Below, piece after piece: positions 34,990 through 48,077 of a stretch of 64,000 nucleotides of DNA; the first letter of the stretch is position 1, and every line of letters begins with the position of its first letter. The position numbers were made by a program, and so were the translations under genes. The notes beneath the pieces are model-generated. The model was not told the DNA's origin and did not search any database. It saw nothing but the letters and a program-made list of their open reading frames with translations. The stretch comes from Siphonodentalium dalli (lineage: Eukaryota; Mollusca; Scaphopoda; Gadilida; Siphonodentaliidae), in assembly GCA_032622095.1 (NCBI GenBank), contig CP136069.1, positions 184,255,122 to 184,319,121 of the forward strand, read 5' to 3'.

Positions 34990-36970
34990 TTATTTTAATT
35001 GTATAATTTCCTGTTCCCGTTCAATTTGGAAGACTGAAATAGCAATCAGTTAGAAATGTCCAATCACGGGTGGTGTTAGTTTGGGAATTTCAAACAGTTA
35101 GACAACATGATGTAACAGCTGGACAATTGTAGTATATACACACAGTTTACCCCTATATATTCATTCCGGGCCACTTCGTCATCATCTGATGGGATGCGGT
35201 AATCGTATTCTGCCTTTGTATTGCATTCGTAAGGATTACACATTATGCAACAATTGTATTGTATTTGTAATCAAGAATTCTACATATATTATCGTTACAA
35301 AGTATTGTCGATTATGTTGTTTTTGAATTTGAGATTAAACAACTTTTACAATATCGTCTATTTGAGGGTTCCAATGGCTAAATTGGTAGAAGTTGCTTTG
35401 CCGATTGCAAAGAACACATAACCATATGGCTCCATCAAAAGTAAAATAACCAGAAGTTAGCATATGTATGAAGAGCCACAACTCTCAGTAAAACAATATA
35501 TATCAGTATTACATATTGCCATCTTCAAAACGTCAGAATTGTTTCAGTCCAGAAACCTAACACCCAATACTATTGACTCGAGCATCGCACAGTGTTTTGA
35601 TAGCAGTCAACACAAGTGTGATTTAACAGTTGGGCTTTAAGGGATTGCTGGCTTCAGTTCACAAATCACTGATTAAACTATGAGATATATTAACCTAGCT
35701 GCGTGGAGATTGTGTTATAGCTCTATTGAGTGACGAGGTGTTAAATGTTCACTTAGGTTATTTCGCACTGCTGGCCTCAATTTACAAGCCAACAAAGCAT
35801 GTGCATATATATATATATCTATCCCTGATTTGAAAACAAGCTAATTAAAATATGTGTGCTAGCATTAATATGCTACTAATCAGATACCAGATGTGGAGAA
35901 CTGATAGATAACAAACCTGATACTTTAATTAAACAAAAAGTCTTCGTTTAGATTGTGTATTGTGGTAAGATGCTGATATCCATATTACTTCCTCCCGTCC
36001 CAGTGTAGCGCATGTTACAAAGTGTTATGAAGCGTTATGAAATTCCACATAGACCGCCCGTAGACATGTGTTACAAGTGCTGCAAATGGTACAAATTATA
36101 TAAACTCTCCTTTAGAAAACGGCAGCATAATATTTCTTCCCGTCTCGTTGAAGCGACAGATTTGGGATATTTTTATTACCATGGGAAAAAGAATAAATAC
36201 GGTGCACGCCGCTCATGAAAATATGAATTGACTGTATGGAGTTCGTGAGATTGATTGATTGAGAGGTTTGCTTCGTTTTAGCCACTAGGCCATATCTCGA
36301 CAAAAACAGAATCAGGTAGTCACAAAAACGCATAGTGAAGCAACTGTGTAGATTGATCCGACAGTGGATCAGAATAAAACAATGAGATATGTACAGATGA
36401 AAGAGACAATGATTCCGCTTGGAGTCAGGCATCTAAATTCAAGAATTGACTGGTGTGCAAGCATAATATTAAATGCATAACATTAGTACAATAATAGATA
36501 ATAAATAGCAATTAAATAACAATAAATTACCAAGGCTGCATCGACAAGGTATTTCGGTATTTAATAAATCGCGCATGAAACTTTATCAATGTGTGAAGCT
36601 GGTGATCGGGTGGATGAAACACAATGGCCACCTTCATCCAACCGACCGCTGCAATCCACAACTACTGGTTGGTGCCTTTTAGAGTTAATCTTGTCTCATC
36701 AAGCATATGGACAAACCTGGAGAGTTTAAATATGAACCTCTCTTCTGAGAGCCTAAACGTTGGAGACATTTTGCCGATTTTTGTTTCGAAGCAACAGAAT
36801 CAACTCGAATAGAAATCGGCACAGTAACTGGATCAACTTGGTTGTTTTCGGGCAAATTTGGTAGATGTTTCCATGACCTGTGACAGGTTCTGGAACGGGA
36901 GTCTCGTCAATTTGTGTTTCCTGCGATATACCAATGGTACTATCATATGTCTGAATGCATACAATGGCAG
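34990..36970. other. Intron-like stretch, no clear gene
   Basis: Includes weak similarity near 35030-35110 to the hAT-like family words (AGTTAGAAATGTCCAA) and an (AT)n run near 35810. Short ORFs near 36012, 36112 and 36624 have no recognised domain. On the minus strand around 36630-36800 a possible decayed coding piece reads KIGKMSPTFRLSERRF and LSRFVHMLDETRLTLKGTNQ; I do not recognise the protein. Confidence 0.4.
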
Positions 36971-36974
36971 AGCA

Positions 36975-37276
36975 CAGGAGCTTGGAATTTGGTATAAAAA
37001 AACCTCTTTTATTGGCGGAACCACCACCCGGGACCATAGGTCACGGAAGGAACGAAACAAGAAATCGTTGCCACCCATTTTGAACTCAACTGTATTCCTA
37101 CAAAAAATATATTTTCACTAAAAACTTTTGGTACCTCTTACACATTAGATGCCAATCTACAACATTCCATAGGTATATTTTTCCAGTTCTTCGAAAACCT
37201 CACTTTATTTCGGTAATGTATTGTAATTCACCAACGAAGACAAATCTGCGACTTCTTCATCACCCGTTCTAGAATC
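36975..37276. repeat. Left arm of a 300-bp inverted pair
   Basis: This segment returns in reverse complement at 39885-40192 with about 95% identity by eye (for example ACCATAGGTCACGGAAGGAA, GACAAATCTGCGACTTCTTC). On the minus strand it encodes a short MGGNDFLFRSFRDLWSR peptide, which the right arm also encodes on the plus strand. Similarity ends abruptly at the inner side after CCCGTTCTAGA. Confidence 0.8.
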
Positions 37277-39884
37277 TGAGTAGCGGAACTGGTACCGAAA
37301 TTTGCGGAAACTTTAAAACTATGATCCGGAGACGGATAGCATGGAGGTACCGCTTATAATTTCGAACATAGCCGCTGATTACATGTTTATTACATGACCG
37401 TACCGATGCACTGATCATCGTGAACTTTTTGATGGATGATAACATTGGCGTCTAGATGGGAACGAATCATTTTGGGCTCATTTGCATAAAAACATGGCCG
37501 CTGACAGTTTGCCGACAGAGAAAACAATAACTTTGAAATAAAGGGATATAATCATATAACAAGGCCCACGTGCATTTTCGCATAATTTTTTAGAGTTATA
37601 TCCCTTCTACCATAGCGCTTAACACCACACATTAAGGACCACATTCGGTTTCAAATTTCCATTTTATTTATTCATGAGGAATTGGTCATTTGTGAGACTA
37701 TTTATTAGTGGTAATTGGTAGTTGGTAGCACCGTGATACTTCAATGTACATATACGGCAGCCCTGGGAATTAGCATCGACAATGGGCAGTGCCGAGGCAA
37801 AAGCCGACGCGAAATGAATTTGCGTCAGCATTTTTTTAGCCGAGGAAAAACAAAAAAAATATAGACATGTTCAATTAGTCTGTGAATTTTACGTTCGTTG
37901 AAGTGATAGTGATGCCATGATCCGTACGGCACATGTCCACAAAATAATTTTACTCGAAATTTGCACACATTGACACGATCAGCTAGTTTGGTCAATAAAA
38001 ATCTGACATCGTAATCCGCCTCCAAGCAACCGGTTACGGTTGATAGAGCAAGCTGCACCAACTTGAAAGGAGGTCATTGTGCCAGTCGCATGCGCGCGAC
38101 ATACCAATCATCTCACAACGTCGCCAACTAATGCTAGCGCTTTGATGTTTCCGACGAAGCATATCCAACTTGACAAGCACGTGCTCCGATGTTTTTTAAC
38201 TTTTTCGACTGCGTATTTCCGGGAAGTTTGGGACTATTATACATTTATACTTGCTCTAACTTCCCTGTTTGTTGGGACCATGATGGGTTTCAACCTACAT
38301 GGATATTATAACTTGGGAAGGTATTACGATATTTTTATTTCAGACGATATTATTGACGATATCAAAATTAAAACCGGCTATACCCGATATATCGTCATAT
38401 CGCCCAGCACTATTCATTGGGGCTCGCCTGAATATGAAAAGCTGGCTACAAATGTGATTGCCATAGAAAAGCTGGCTACATTTGTGATCGATTAAAAAAC
38501 CTGGCTACGAATGTGATCGGATCGCGGAGCCTTGTGACAATGATCCCATCAGCGAAAGTTACATTAAGTAATGTTTTTAATATTGTTTTGGTATTTTTGA
38601 TTTTGAGAAAAACAATGCCGATGGTGGCTAGCTGTCTTGAATTTAAAAATTTAATTTCCAATTCATGAGCACAGGCTATATAATCATATGCATAAAGCCA
38701 TTCTTTGAGAGTTTTGGTGCTGATTCGTTACGACACACGAGTCACGAGTGACGTATACTATTTATAGATCCTGGTACCGGTACAGTTGACAATACTTATA
38801 GTTGCTTATTACATAAAATTTATGTTAGCGAGTTTATCACTAACACAAATTTATAAACTAGTTATTCGGTAAACCAGTTTGCATTACAACTTGCAAACGC
38901 ACACATAAAACGTATACTGTAAAGAATACGCAGGTTAATTTTGTGCTCTTACATTAAAGAATCTTATTACATTTTGTTACTGTATTTGGCATATTAATGG
39001 CGAGTTTTTGTACCCTACATTGACAATTTTGAATTTCGCGAAACTAAACACTCGTTCTATATATGCATGGCCAATATCATTACCTAACTCAAGAAAAATG
39101 TCTTCTCTCATCAACTAAGACATATATTTGTTCGTCAGAACTAGTAAAAAACAGCATTTTATGTGGAAATAATTCAGATATTCTGGCAACGAATCTGCAC
39201 CAAAACGCACAAAGAAATCGCTTCATGCATAGGCATATATATACCAGGCCTCCCCGTGAGTCTATATATCTTTTTCTTCTACTTCGTGATATTGGACGAG
39301 TAATCAGTGGGTTGATTACTATTACTATTATATGATGGATATGTTAGGCCTATACAACGGAGCGCGACACAAGCTCCTATGGGGGAGGAGAGAGCGAGAG
39401 TGAGAGAGAGAGAGAGCCTTTTGGTCCCCTTATGACCAATCATTGCAACCAGTAGCATTACAAAGTCAAGGAGTACATATATAGGCCTACCGGTACATAA
39501 CGAACATAAAACAAGAAGAAAAAAACAATACCACGTGGTCGTGCCATAAATAGAAATAAATTATATATGAAATATTTGTACAAATTACCATTCAGTCAAA
39601 TGAAGAATATCTTCTTGGGTAGTCGTCATTTTCATGAGATGATAACAGCAGACACAGAAAAATACAGAAATTTTCAGGAAAATGCACAAAACATCAGGAT
39701 TAGATCTTCAAAAATGAGCATAGTATTACGCAAACATAAACTGATTTAAGTTTTCTGGCGCCTAAGTTCGAAAACCGCACGCACTTTCAAATATTTTTGA
39801 ATTTCGCGGGCTTTAAATTTAGGTTTCTATTTTATTTCGTTCCGACTTTGTTATTCCGGAAAAATGGTTTTGTGTCGTTTGTCA
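37277..39884. other. 2.6-kb spacer between the inverted arms, no recognised gene
   Basis: ORFs of 78 aa (37825-38061 minus) and 138 aa (38079-38495 plus) have no domain I can name. A short tandem repeat AAAGCTGGCTACAAATGTGA (about 27-36 bp, three copies) lies at 38438-38520. The region may be the inside of an unknown DNA element whose ends are the inverted arms, but no transposase motif was seen. Confidence 0.4.
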
Positions 39885-40192
39885 TTCCGAATCTAGAACG
39901 GGCGATGAAGAAGTCGCAGATTTGTCTTCGTTGGTGAATTTACAATACATTACCGAAATAAAGTGAGGTTTTCGAAGAACTGGAAAAATATACCTATGGA
40001 ATGTTGTAGATTGGCATCTAAGGTGTAAGAGGTACCAAAAGTTTTTAGTGAAAATAAATTTTTTGTAGGAATACAGTTGAGTTCAAAATGGGTGGCAACG
40101 ATTTCTTGTTTCGTTCCTTCCGTGACCTATGGTCCCGGTGGCCGTTCCGCCAATAAAAGAGGGTTTTTTACCAAATTCCAAGCTCCTGTGGG
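39885..40192. repeat. Right arm of the 300-bp inverted pair
   Basis: Reverse complement of 36975-37276. The outer edge is within the words GAGGGTTTTTTACCAAATTC and CAAGCTCCTGTG. It lies next to the LINE ORF1 fragment at 40270-40880. Confidence 0.8.
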
Positions 40193-40269
40193 CAGAGTAT
40201 GTGACTGGTTGAGTTGATGGTCGAACACCATTTATTTCTTTACATATAAATATGATATATTTCTCAGCC

Positions 40270-40880
40270 TTACACAATTGAATGTTGAATTCACAGTCCC
40301 ATATGGACACGACCGATCCATTGCAGCATGTATACCTTGACAGTTTGAGCACTGGTTTGGTTTACCACAATCCTTATGATCATGACCAGAAAGAGAACAG
40401 CGTGCGAATATGGTTTCTTCGTGATTATAATGTTCCTAGCCATGACCATACCCCTGGCATTTAAAACACGGATTTGGATCATATGTAGACAAAGCTATCT
40501 TCATACTTCAACCTCCAATGCCGGCGGATGTTCAAACGATAAAATCCATCAACTTTCTTAGAAAATCTGCAAACATCAGTAACTCCTGTGGTGTCAACTC
40601 AGCCAACATATCAGATTCAGAAGAGTCGGATATATCGCGGGTTATCAAAACTACTCTGCTACTATTTTATTGTTTTGGGAGGAGCAACTGTGACTGGTGT
40701 TTGTGCAATAGCTATTAACTGCATCAAAGCATCAGATTGAACTTTGTTTGAACATGCCATTAGTAGAGAGCCAGTCACTGGCAGGTCCTGATCGGTTTGA
40801 CAGATTTCAATTGTCCAGCGATCAATGACAATTACAGAAGGTATTTCACTATTCGGGTCGAAGCTAAGATCCAAGTACTG
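40270..40880 (-). pseudogene. LINE ORF1 (gag-like) fragment with three zinc knuckles
   Basis: On the minus strand one frame reads NPCFKCQGYGHG, an in-frame TAG, then ARCSLSGHDHKDC and CSNCQGIHAAMDRSCP. This is the characteristic triple CCHC-type array of jockey-group LINE ORF1 proteins, which bind nucleic acid in the RNP. Upstream on the same strand, the 40662-40874 ORF would be the preceding part in another frame. No reverse transcriptase follows downstream on the minus strand; the element is cut off near 40200, at the inverted arm. Clearly inactive (stop plus frame changes). Confidence 0.75.
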
Positions 40881-41540
40881 TGAGAATTATTGGAACTTAT
40901 TGAGTAATCATTCTAACGACCAGTTTGTGGTGGTGTTTGTTTAAATTGCTATAGAAAATGCACACATCGGCAAATGGCCCAACAGCCGCCGCGGACTACG
41001 ATTCTAAATATGGTCCGACCAAGGACTAGTGCGTAGATGAAGCGGCGATTTCTTAGCCACTGCATGTAGCAGCCTCTCGGTACTTCCCCACAATGCGGCA
41101 TGAGTTAACAACACATGATTCAGCATTCAACAATCATCAGGACGAGCACCAAACAGACAGGAGAGAACAGAAACATCATACGTGAAAAAAAACAGAAAAC
41201 AATACTTCAAACATCAAACGAATAATATAACAGATAACACAAAAATTCATTCGGAAACACCGCTGATATGCGTGACTAGCCGATTGATTGATCCGGTCAA
41301 CTCAATCGCTCGTCCTGAAGAGATGTAGGACCAAAGATGACCATGAGCTAAGCCATACCCATGTGTCGATGCCTCACGTGGTAGGGCTGCCTAAGTACAT
41401 CCATGGCTCCTACACCTCACATCACGGGAAGCACCCCACGGCAAATATGGTTCCACATTAGGGGGATTCTCCCCCATCGCAATGGGGCGGTAGGCATATT
41501 GTACCCCGGGTCCACACGGGGCAATCTTCTATCTATTCAC
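40881..41540 (-). mobile_element. Probable 5' leader of the LINE ORF1 fragment
   Basis: GC-richer than its surroundings. Reading on the minus strand it runs from CCCCGTGTGGACCCGGGGTA through CCACGTGAGGCATCGACACA to CTACATCTCTTCAGGACGAG, then into the ORF1 fragment. It looks like the 5' untranslated leader of the same LINE. The assignment rests on position, composition and orientation. Confidence 0.5.
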
Positions 41541-42700
41541 AAATATCAATTCTCGATATTTTCTGCTTAAGATCCAGTGCAATTGCTTGCAAAATTGTCG
41601 GATTTTATTCCAGGACATTATACTTATACATCTTTTTAGAATTATTGCAGGGAATAGAATCCTCCCTATCATACCAAAGTGTCTATATGGCATTGCACCA
41701 GAACACACATGTTTATTTTTAACGGCCTAGAGTTTTTTTTACGCGCGGCATGAGAAATCGCCAAATAGATAAATGGTTTTATATTTTAGGATGTTTCACG
41801 GCAAACATTTCGGAGAAGGTGGTGCAAACTTATATAGTCCTGTCAGAATGTCTAAAAATTATCTAGTTTTATTGTCATTATTAATTATTCTCCAATAATG
41901 ATATATCACTTGTCAAAACCATATATTATTAAGTAAACATTATTGTTACAGTGGAATTTCATATATATGTTGAATTTGTCAAATGAGGTACCGACGTTTA
42001 ATCAGCAATTAACTGTAAACATTGGTATAGGTCAAATCAGCGAAAAACAGTCCGAAAATAATATTCACACTAATATATTTTAACCTACTACTGGTATATA
42101 TTTATCGACGACTGTTGACGACTTTACTGCTTTGTTTACACATTTTGTTACAGGAAAACTATGAATAATGAGATAAGAACAACGTGTACATATTTTTTCA
42201 TATTCTTAGTGGTGATGTGCTATATACTTCTATATTTTTGCACGTGCTAGTGACTTGGGTCCCTGTAAGCATTAAATTGGTAAAGATGAATCAGCTAATT
42301 ATTGGTAGTATTGTGGAATATGCTTTGAACAGATGACCACAAAAATGCACAACTCACAGGAAAAATTGTAGTAGATACTTTTTCAACTGTGTTGCTCAAG
42401 CTATCTAAGGTGACTTTGCTAAAACAATGGGTTAGTCGTATTGTCATACGTGACCAAACACTGAGTAACCAAGAACAAATCACATAACCCGCATGTAGGT
42501 TAAGTTGAATCCCAAAATAATGTGAACTGGAATATGGAATGTGTACCCATTGTATTAAAATACAGAAATATCCCAGTATATATGTCAAGTTATTAATTCA
42601 CACGCCTGTACTGGTTGCTAATTAGATAATTCATGAATCAGAATGATTTATATTGCGTAGATAGACAGCCACAAATATCTGATCCTTTCGTTCCTTAATG
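41541..42700. other. Intron-like stretch, no gene seen
   Basis: AT-rich sequence with only short chance ORFs. No exon or element terminus recognised. Confidence 0.5.
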
Positions 42701-43640
42701 GGTGTCAGACAATTAAAGTGCAGTGATACATAGAACTAATTTCATGTCACAGTGGTAAACTATATACGGTTTGAGTTAAGTTCAAGTATGGGGGTTTATT
42801 CCTGTTTTCAATGTGAGAGTACCGAGATGTTACGTATACCACTATATATTATTAGAGGTCCAAATCAGCAGCCTATTCTCACGAAAATCAGAACATCATC
42901 GTCGTATATTACGATGTGTTTTAGGTTCATACTCAACGTAGAATTGCCCCAAGTTGAGTCGATAACGAACTGATGATGAGAGTGTTGTAGTATTATCCGC
43001 TCATAATAACTCATTATAAGTGCATTGGGTGCGGACGATGACACAAGTAAACAAACTCACGTCTTATCTGGTGTATGCTTTAACATGTGTTTTCAATGTG
43101 GCCCGCGCCATAAAACGGAATAATGGATGCTTATTTCAGAATCAAATAATCCAATATGAACCCATTTGCTCATTATAGGTCGAGTATGTGCATATTTGCG
43201 CGCTGGGTATGTTGCAATGAGCCCCTTCTGTTAAAAATAATTTTGAAAAAGCCACGGTTAAATTTACACATATTTTGGAACGTTGGAGATACCCGCTCGA
43301 TTAAACACATGCAATACTACTATATCAGCCTGTTCTCCCGAAAATTAGCACGTTATGGGCTTATACTAGGATTTGTCTTAGGTTCTTAATCGGCGTAAAA
43401 TTTCCTCATTGTGAGTCCATAATGTACTGAAAATGAGTGTTTTAGTGTCATTATCGACTAACAATAACATGTTATAAGTTCATTGTTCGTGGAAAATAAC
43501 ACAAATTAACCAACTCACGACCTACCAGATGTATGTTTTTTTAAATGTGTTTTCACTGTGGTCCGCACCATAAAACGGAATAACACATATAAGTTCACTA
43601 TTGGCTAATTTCATAATCAAATAATCCAATATGATCATCT
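42700..43640. repeat. Diverged tandem duplication, about 470-bp unit
   Basis: Two direct copies share ordered words: TTAGGTTC, TTATAAGT.CATTG, ACACAA.TAA.C.AACTCACG, ATGTGTTTTCA.TGTGG.CCGC and CCATAAAACGGAATAA, then AATCAAATAATCCAATATGA. The copies are clearly diverged, so the duplication is old. No coding potential. Confidence 0.65.
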
Positions 43641-43980
43641 ACACATATTATTTGTCGATTATTAACCGATGTGCGATGATATGTTGACTGGGCACATTCA
43701 CATGGCCAGATTCAAACGTTTGATAGTGGCATACGCCATACTTGTAATACTGTTACAAAATGCCCAGTGGAGTAAAATGTACCGGACTCATGCAATATAT
43801 GAATAGTAGTGCTGGGTGGGTAGAGTAGCATAGCTGTTTGAGAGGACGGATGTCGAAATGTGTACAGTGCCTATATTGTAATCACGTTCTCATAATTAGT
43901 TTGCAGTCAAACCACGTGTCATATATGAACAATATTCAGGAGTCTTTAATATGGATAGTTTGCTTCAGAGTAGTAAAAAC
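43641..43980. other. Intron sequence 3' of the TSP1 exon at 43990
   Basis: No gene or element terminus seen. The last 20 bp before the exon (CAGAGTAGTAAAAACACAAC) match the corresponding intron ends at about 33655 and 28503, so the exon duplications included intron borders. Confidence 0.5.
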
Positions 43981-43989
43981 ACAACAAAC

Positions 43990-44157
43990 CTGGACAGCTG
44001 TCCTTCACACAAGCCTCGGTTTTCGTAGCGGGCCCTTCGCACTGTGCACCTCCGTAAGCTGGTGGCGGTTCAGTGCATGTTCTTAATCGGAGTCGGTAGC
44101 CAATTCCGCACGTAGCTAGACAGTCCGTGTCATCCCACATGGACCACTTACCACTAA
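43990..44157 (-). CDS. TSP1-repeat exon (first visible TSP1 after the signal-peptide exon)
   Basis: This 168-bp exon runs from acceptor GTTCTAG|TTAGTGG to donor TCCAG|GTTTGT, phase 1-1. It encodes SGKWSMWDDTDCLATCGIG, RLRLRTC, EPPPAYGGAQC and KTEACVKDSCPG, a complete six-cysteine TSP1 repeat. It is one codon shorter than the duplicate exons at the N-terminal side. The phase-1 donor of the signal-peptide exon at 49406-49745 would join here directly; further exons between them cannot be excluded but were not seen. Confidence 0.92.
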
Positions 44158-44244
44158 CTAGAACATAAACATTGTTTGTTTAACTTCTAACGTCAGTCAA
44201 CTCTGAAACATTTCAAAGAAGGAGGCCTGAATATGGTCGAGGTC

Positions 44245-45070
44245 GAAGCTTACGTATAATCTAAAATAACGTGGACAAGCCGAATTATACTGGAACAGCC
44301 CAAATGGCACCCCTTAGATTGAGCAGTAGTCCAAGGCTCCCTTTTTCTCACATATTGCGGCCAATATTTTTCCCGCATCCAGAATCCATTCTGGTCTGAG
44401 CTAGTGACATCAGAAACAGTTATCATATCTGTACTGCCATCAACGTTATGGAGTAATTTTAAAATCAATGGTTCGATGCTGAATCTACGGACAGAGAATG
44501 GAATCATTTTGGTTGACGATTTATTCCAGACTGATGGCACATTTCATACTAGACATTCCCACTTGTCGATCTTTATATCCGAACATATTTGACCACCTTG
44601 CATGTGCTAACTCGACAGGCAGAAAGTAGTGTAAAATTTCCTAGACAACCAAATAATCTCTTGATGGTTCCAATCGTCGAAAGTATTTTCAAATCTCAAT
44701 ATCCCGTGTGGTATTTGGGCGCTCCATTCCAGTCCACGCCTGGCACTACACAATTTCGAATAATTTATAGAAACTTAGCCACCAATAAATTACTCAAAAT
44801 GGTCAATTCAAGACAAGACGATGTTTGCAACCGCTGTCAAACAGCAGACACCATATGCCACACAATCTGGGAATGTCGCATGTAAATTTATTCCTAGAAA
44901 CACGTTTCATATGGACGATTTCAAACAATTTTGTCATCCCATTAACGAAAGCGACAATGACATTGAGGGCCATGTTTAATCAGAATGATAACATTACATA
45001 TTATTTAATTTTGATTATTAAATCTATATATACAGGAAAAAAAACTTTACACCGGAATAACTGTCTATGA
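44245..45070 (+). pseudogene. LINE (L1/Tx1-like) ORF2 C-terminal remnant
   Basis: Plus-strand frames give LWSNFKINGSMLNLRTENGI and ILVDDLFQTDGTF, matching the L1-type pattern 'lW.N..I.i.gk..w...GI..I.DLl...G.f'. Then comes KLLKMVNSRQDDVCNRCQTA with TICHTIWECR and further hydrophobic sequence, the C-terminal CxxC...H..C knuckle of L1-like ORF2 proteins. Frameshifts separate the pieces and the reverse-transcriptase core is absent. Confidence 0.6.
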
Positions 45071-46430
45071 ATGGTTTAATTGCCGGGCTCAACTTTCAGG
45101 TATAATTACGATAATTACAACGCATACAGCAGACCAGAACATAATATGGCTACTCGTGAAACGAGACTTCAAAACGAAAACCGATAGTAATAGTAGATGC
45201 GGGGGTCGAATATATACCCAATACGAGTAGAATATACAGAAAGTCGATATATCGCGAGTCATTCGCGACACCAGTCCTTGGTGGCTTGATTGTTAGTATT
45301 ATAATGAACGATTTTTTCCCCCTGGCATCAAAACCATATCATCCCGCCCTACCACACTTAGAGTTATGGAAAAATAAATATATAATAGCGCCAACATATC
45401 TGTCTGATCTGCCCTGACGGTTTGCAGCGTTGTGTCGTGGATCGTGCCCAATCATCCATATTATTTCAAATAAACATTTTCTATGTACACTAAACATAGA
45501 ATGTGTTACTGGACGTGCGACTGTGTGGTAGTTCCCATCCCCTCTCCTGTAATAGCTTATGCTAATTTGTACGCGTGATATTTCTTGTGTTTTTGTTATT
45601 CAATACAAAATGCAAAACAAAACCAAAAACTTCTAAGTTCGGCCGTACAGAAATATCAGACTATAAGATATGCATCACGATGTGTCGGCATATCTTGGCG
45701 AATCTTAGAACGCATATTGTCGGTCGATATACTCTGAACTACAGCAGTTGTGAATTGTTGCGCATGGGTAGTGGCCTCGTGTGATGTTGACTTTTCTTTA
45801 GCACGTTTCGATGATAATCAATCAAGTCGCTGTTATGTTACAAGGGCATCGTTTTAGAACTTAAGACATAGCTATCGAATATGGATGATAATTTCCCGCC
45901 TCGGGCACAGATAACCGTAAGGCAGCAGAAGTCAAGGTCCAAAGCCATAGACCATTTTTCAGGTAAAATATTAATTATTTCAAACATGTACTGAATAACA
46001 CAGATGTTTACGTCGTACTTCAGTCAGCCTGCACAGACTTAGCCTGTGAACATTTTGTAACGATCTATCTGGATAAATTTAGTATATCTTTCACATAAAT
46101 AAAACCAATAAGAAAGAAAAACTACACTAACATAATGCATTGGATGGCAACCGGCCTTGTAAACTTATCATTCACTAAAAGGAAATTATTTGAAGAACAA
46201 AAAATAAGGAATTCCAACTGCCGCTAATGTCCACAAGTACAAGACGTATACTACAGAATATTTAATTACCTAAATCGACAATGTAAAACTCCATATTATC
46301 AAACTATTTTTGATCAAACTTGGACATGAAACGAAATTGACTGATCCTTCGAAATTTGATAACAAATAAGGGACTAACTTTTACCCTTGGTGCTGCAGTG
46401 ATAAGCTTAAAATAAACATTAAAATTGCCG
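45071..46430. other. Intron-like stretch, no gene seen
   Basis: No domain, exon or terminal repeat recognised. AT-rich with scattered short ORFs. Confidence 0.5.
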
Positions 46431-46439
46431 ATAAATGTT

Positions 46440-46760
46440 GATTCGACATCCTAATAGTGAGCACAACATTTTCCAGATACAAATACAGTTCATCAACAAA
46501 AACTTGATGCAGATCGACAAAGAGAATACGGTTAAGTTGTTAGGAATAAAAATCTTAAATTCAAAAATCATGTAGATAATATATCTTCCAACATTTCCCG
46601 AAATATCTGATGAATGAACAGGATTAAGCACTCAGTATATAAAATGGAAATCAAGACATCTGTTATATGGTTAGTTAATTGGGGTTTATCGCCGTTTCAG
46701 TCGCTACTCCATATCACGACGTTGTCAGTTTCACGGCTGGAGGAAACAACACGCATTGTG
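46440..46760 (+). pseudogene. LINE RT remnant (3' part of jockey-group RT)
   Basis: Across shifting plus-strand frames one reads KENTVKLLGIKI, LKFKNHVDNISSNISRNI and LVNWGLSPFQSLL. This matches the common order 'vkFLGi.id..LkwkkHi..i..kisk.igil.r' followed by a 'WG' motif after the polymerase core. It is heavily decayed and ends before the hAT element at 46882. Confidence 0.5.
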
Positions 46761-46881
46761 TAAATTTCACCAGGAAGTCACTCGTGTAGAAACCACCTAC
46801 TCCCGGACCGTAACTGACAAACTTGTCCAGATACACGAATTACCTATTACAATCCCATAGCGTGGATCTTTGCTATATAGT

Positions 46882-48030
46882 CAGGGATGTGGCTAGAGGT
46901 GTGTGGGGTGTCTCACCCCCCCCCAACTTTGGTCAAAATTTTCAACAGTTGGAAATTTCATTTCACACCAACAATGAGTTGAAAATGTTCTTGTCGTTTG
47001 ATTTTCAAACAATTTATTGGGGGAATTAATTGTTTTTGGACCAATATTTGCATATTTTCCTATTTTTTGTCAAAATTTTTGACTGAAATGGTCATCAGTT
47101 GGAAATTTTCCAACCTTAGGGGGGTGACAGGTTGGAAATTTCCAACACTTGGAAAGCTTGTGTCCTGGTCCTCCCCAGTGGCTAGTCAAAACTGCTACTA
47201 AATTTAAGAAAACAATATTGTCATACATTTGGTCAACATTGTCATTGGAATTGTCATCATTTGGAAATTTTCCAACCTAAGTGGGGAGTGTCAGGTTTGA
47301 AACTTCCAACTCTAAGAAGAATTGAGCCTAGTCTAGATGCTAGGATTTTGCGATTTTCTTGTTCAGATTTCAAAATTTTCGAACACCGGGCCGAACCATG
47401 GTCGGCCCGGTGTGTCACTGTCCCTCCCCCGTGACCAATACAAAACTGCTAATTAGTTTAACAAAACAATAGTTTAGGACATTCGGTCAAACTTGTGGAC
47501 TGCAATGGTCATCAGTTGGAGAATTTTCCAACCTAAGAGGGAGTATGTGGTTTGAAATTTCCAACACTAGGGAAGCTTCAGTTGAGGCCAGTCTAGATGC
47601 TAGGCTTCGCGATTTTCTTGTATAGTTTTCCAAATTTTCTCACACCGGGCTGAACAAACATGGACGGACACAATGTCCTGGTGTCTTACCCGTAGCCGTG
47701 TGCATTTGTCTGGAGTAGGCTACTAGATGTTAGGATTTATGCAATTCTTAGGTTAAAGTATCTGAATTTTCTTATACCGGGCATATAGAACAACATAGTT
47801 TATGAATACATAGGATATTAGGCTTGAGGACTGATGTGCAAGGGGGTGCAAATGGAATTATGCAACACTTGTGTTTGGTCTGTGATTCTGATTCAAGGGG
47901 GGGGGGGGTGCAAATGGAATTATGCAAAAAGTTGTGTTGGTGTGATTCCGACTCAAGGGGGGGGGGGTGGAGTTGGAATTTCCCAAGGTGGACACCCCCC
48001 CCCAACGGAGACCCTCTAGCCATATCCCTG
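46882..48030. mobile_element. Complete non-autonomous hAT element (1149 bp)
   Basis: Ends CAGGGATGTGGCTAGAGG and CCTCTAGCCATATCCCTG are inverted repeats. An 8-bp target duplication TATATAGT flanks both sides (46874-46881 and 48031-48038). CAGGG ends plus 8-bp duplications define the hAT superfamily. Next to each end is a long C- or G-run. The interior has about three diverged tandem units containing GTTGGAAATTTTCCAACCTA, a short palindrome. No transposase is encoded. Shorter relatives lie at 5471-6090. Confidence 0.88.
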
Positions 48031-48077
48031 TATATAGTATAGCAATACTGGAACATGTATTGTGCACTTATCGAATA

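Noticed and set aside
38079-38495. 138-aa ORF as a host gene
   Set aside because: No domain, no splice context, and it ends in a short tandem repeat (AAAGCTGGCTAC). Left as unknown.
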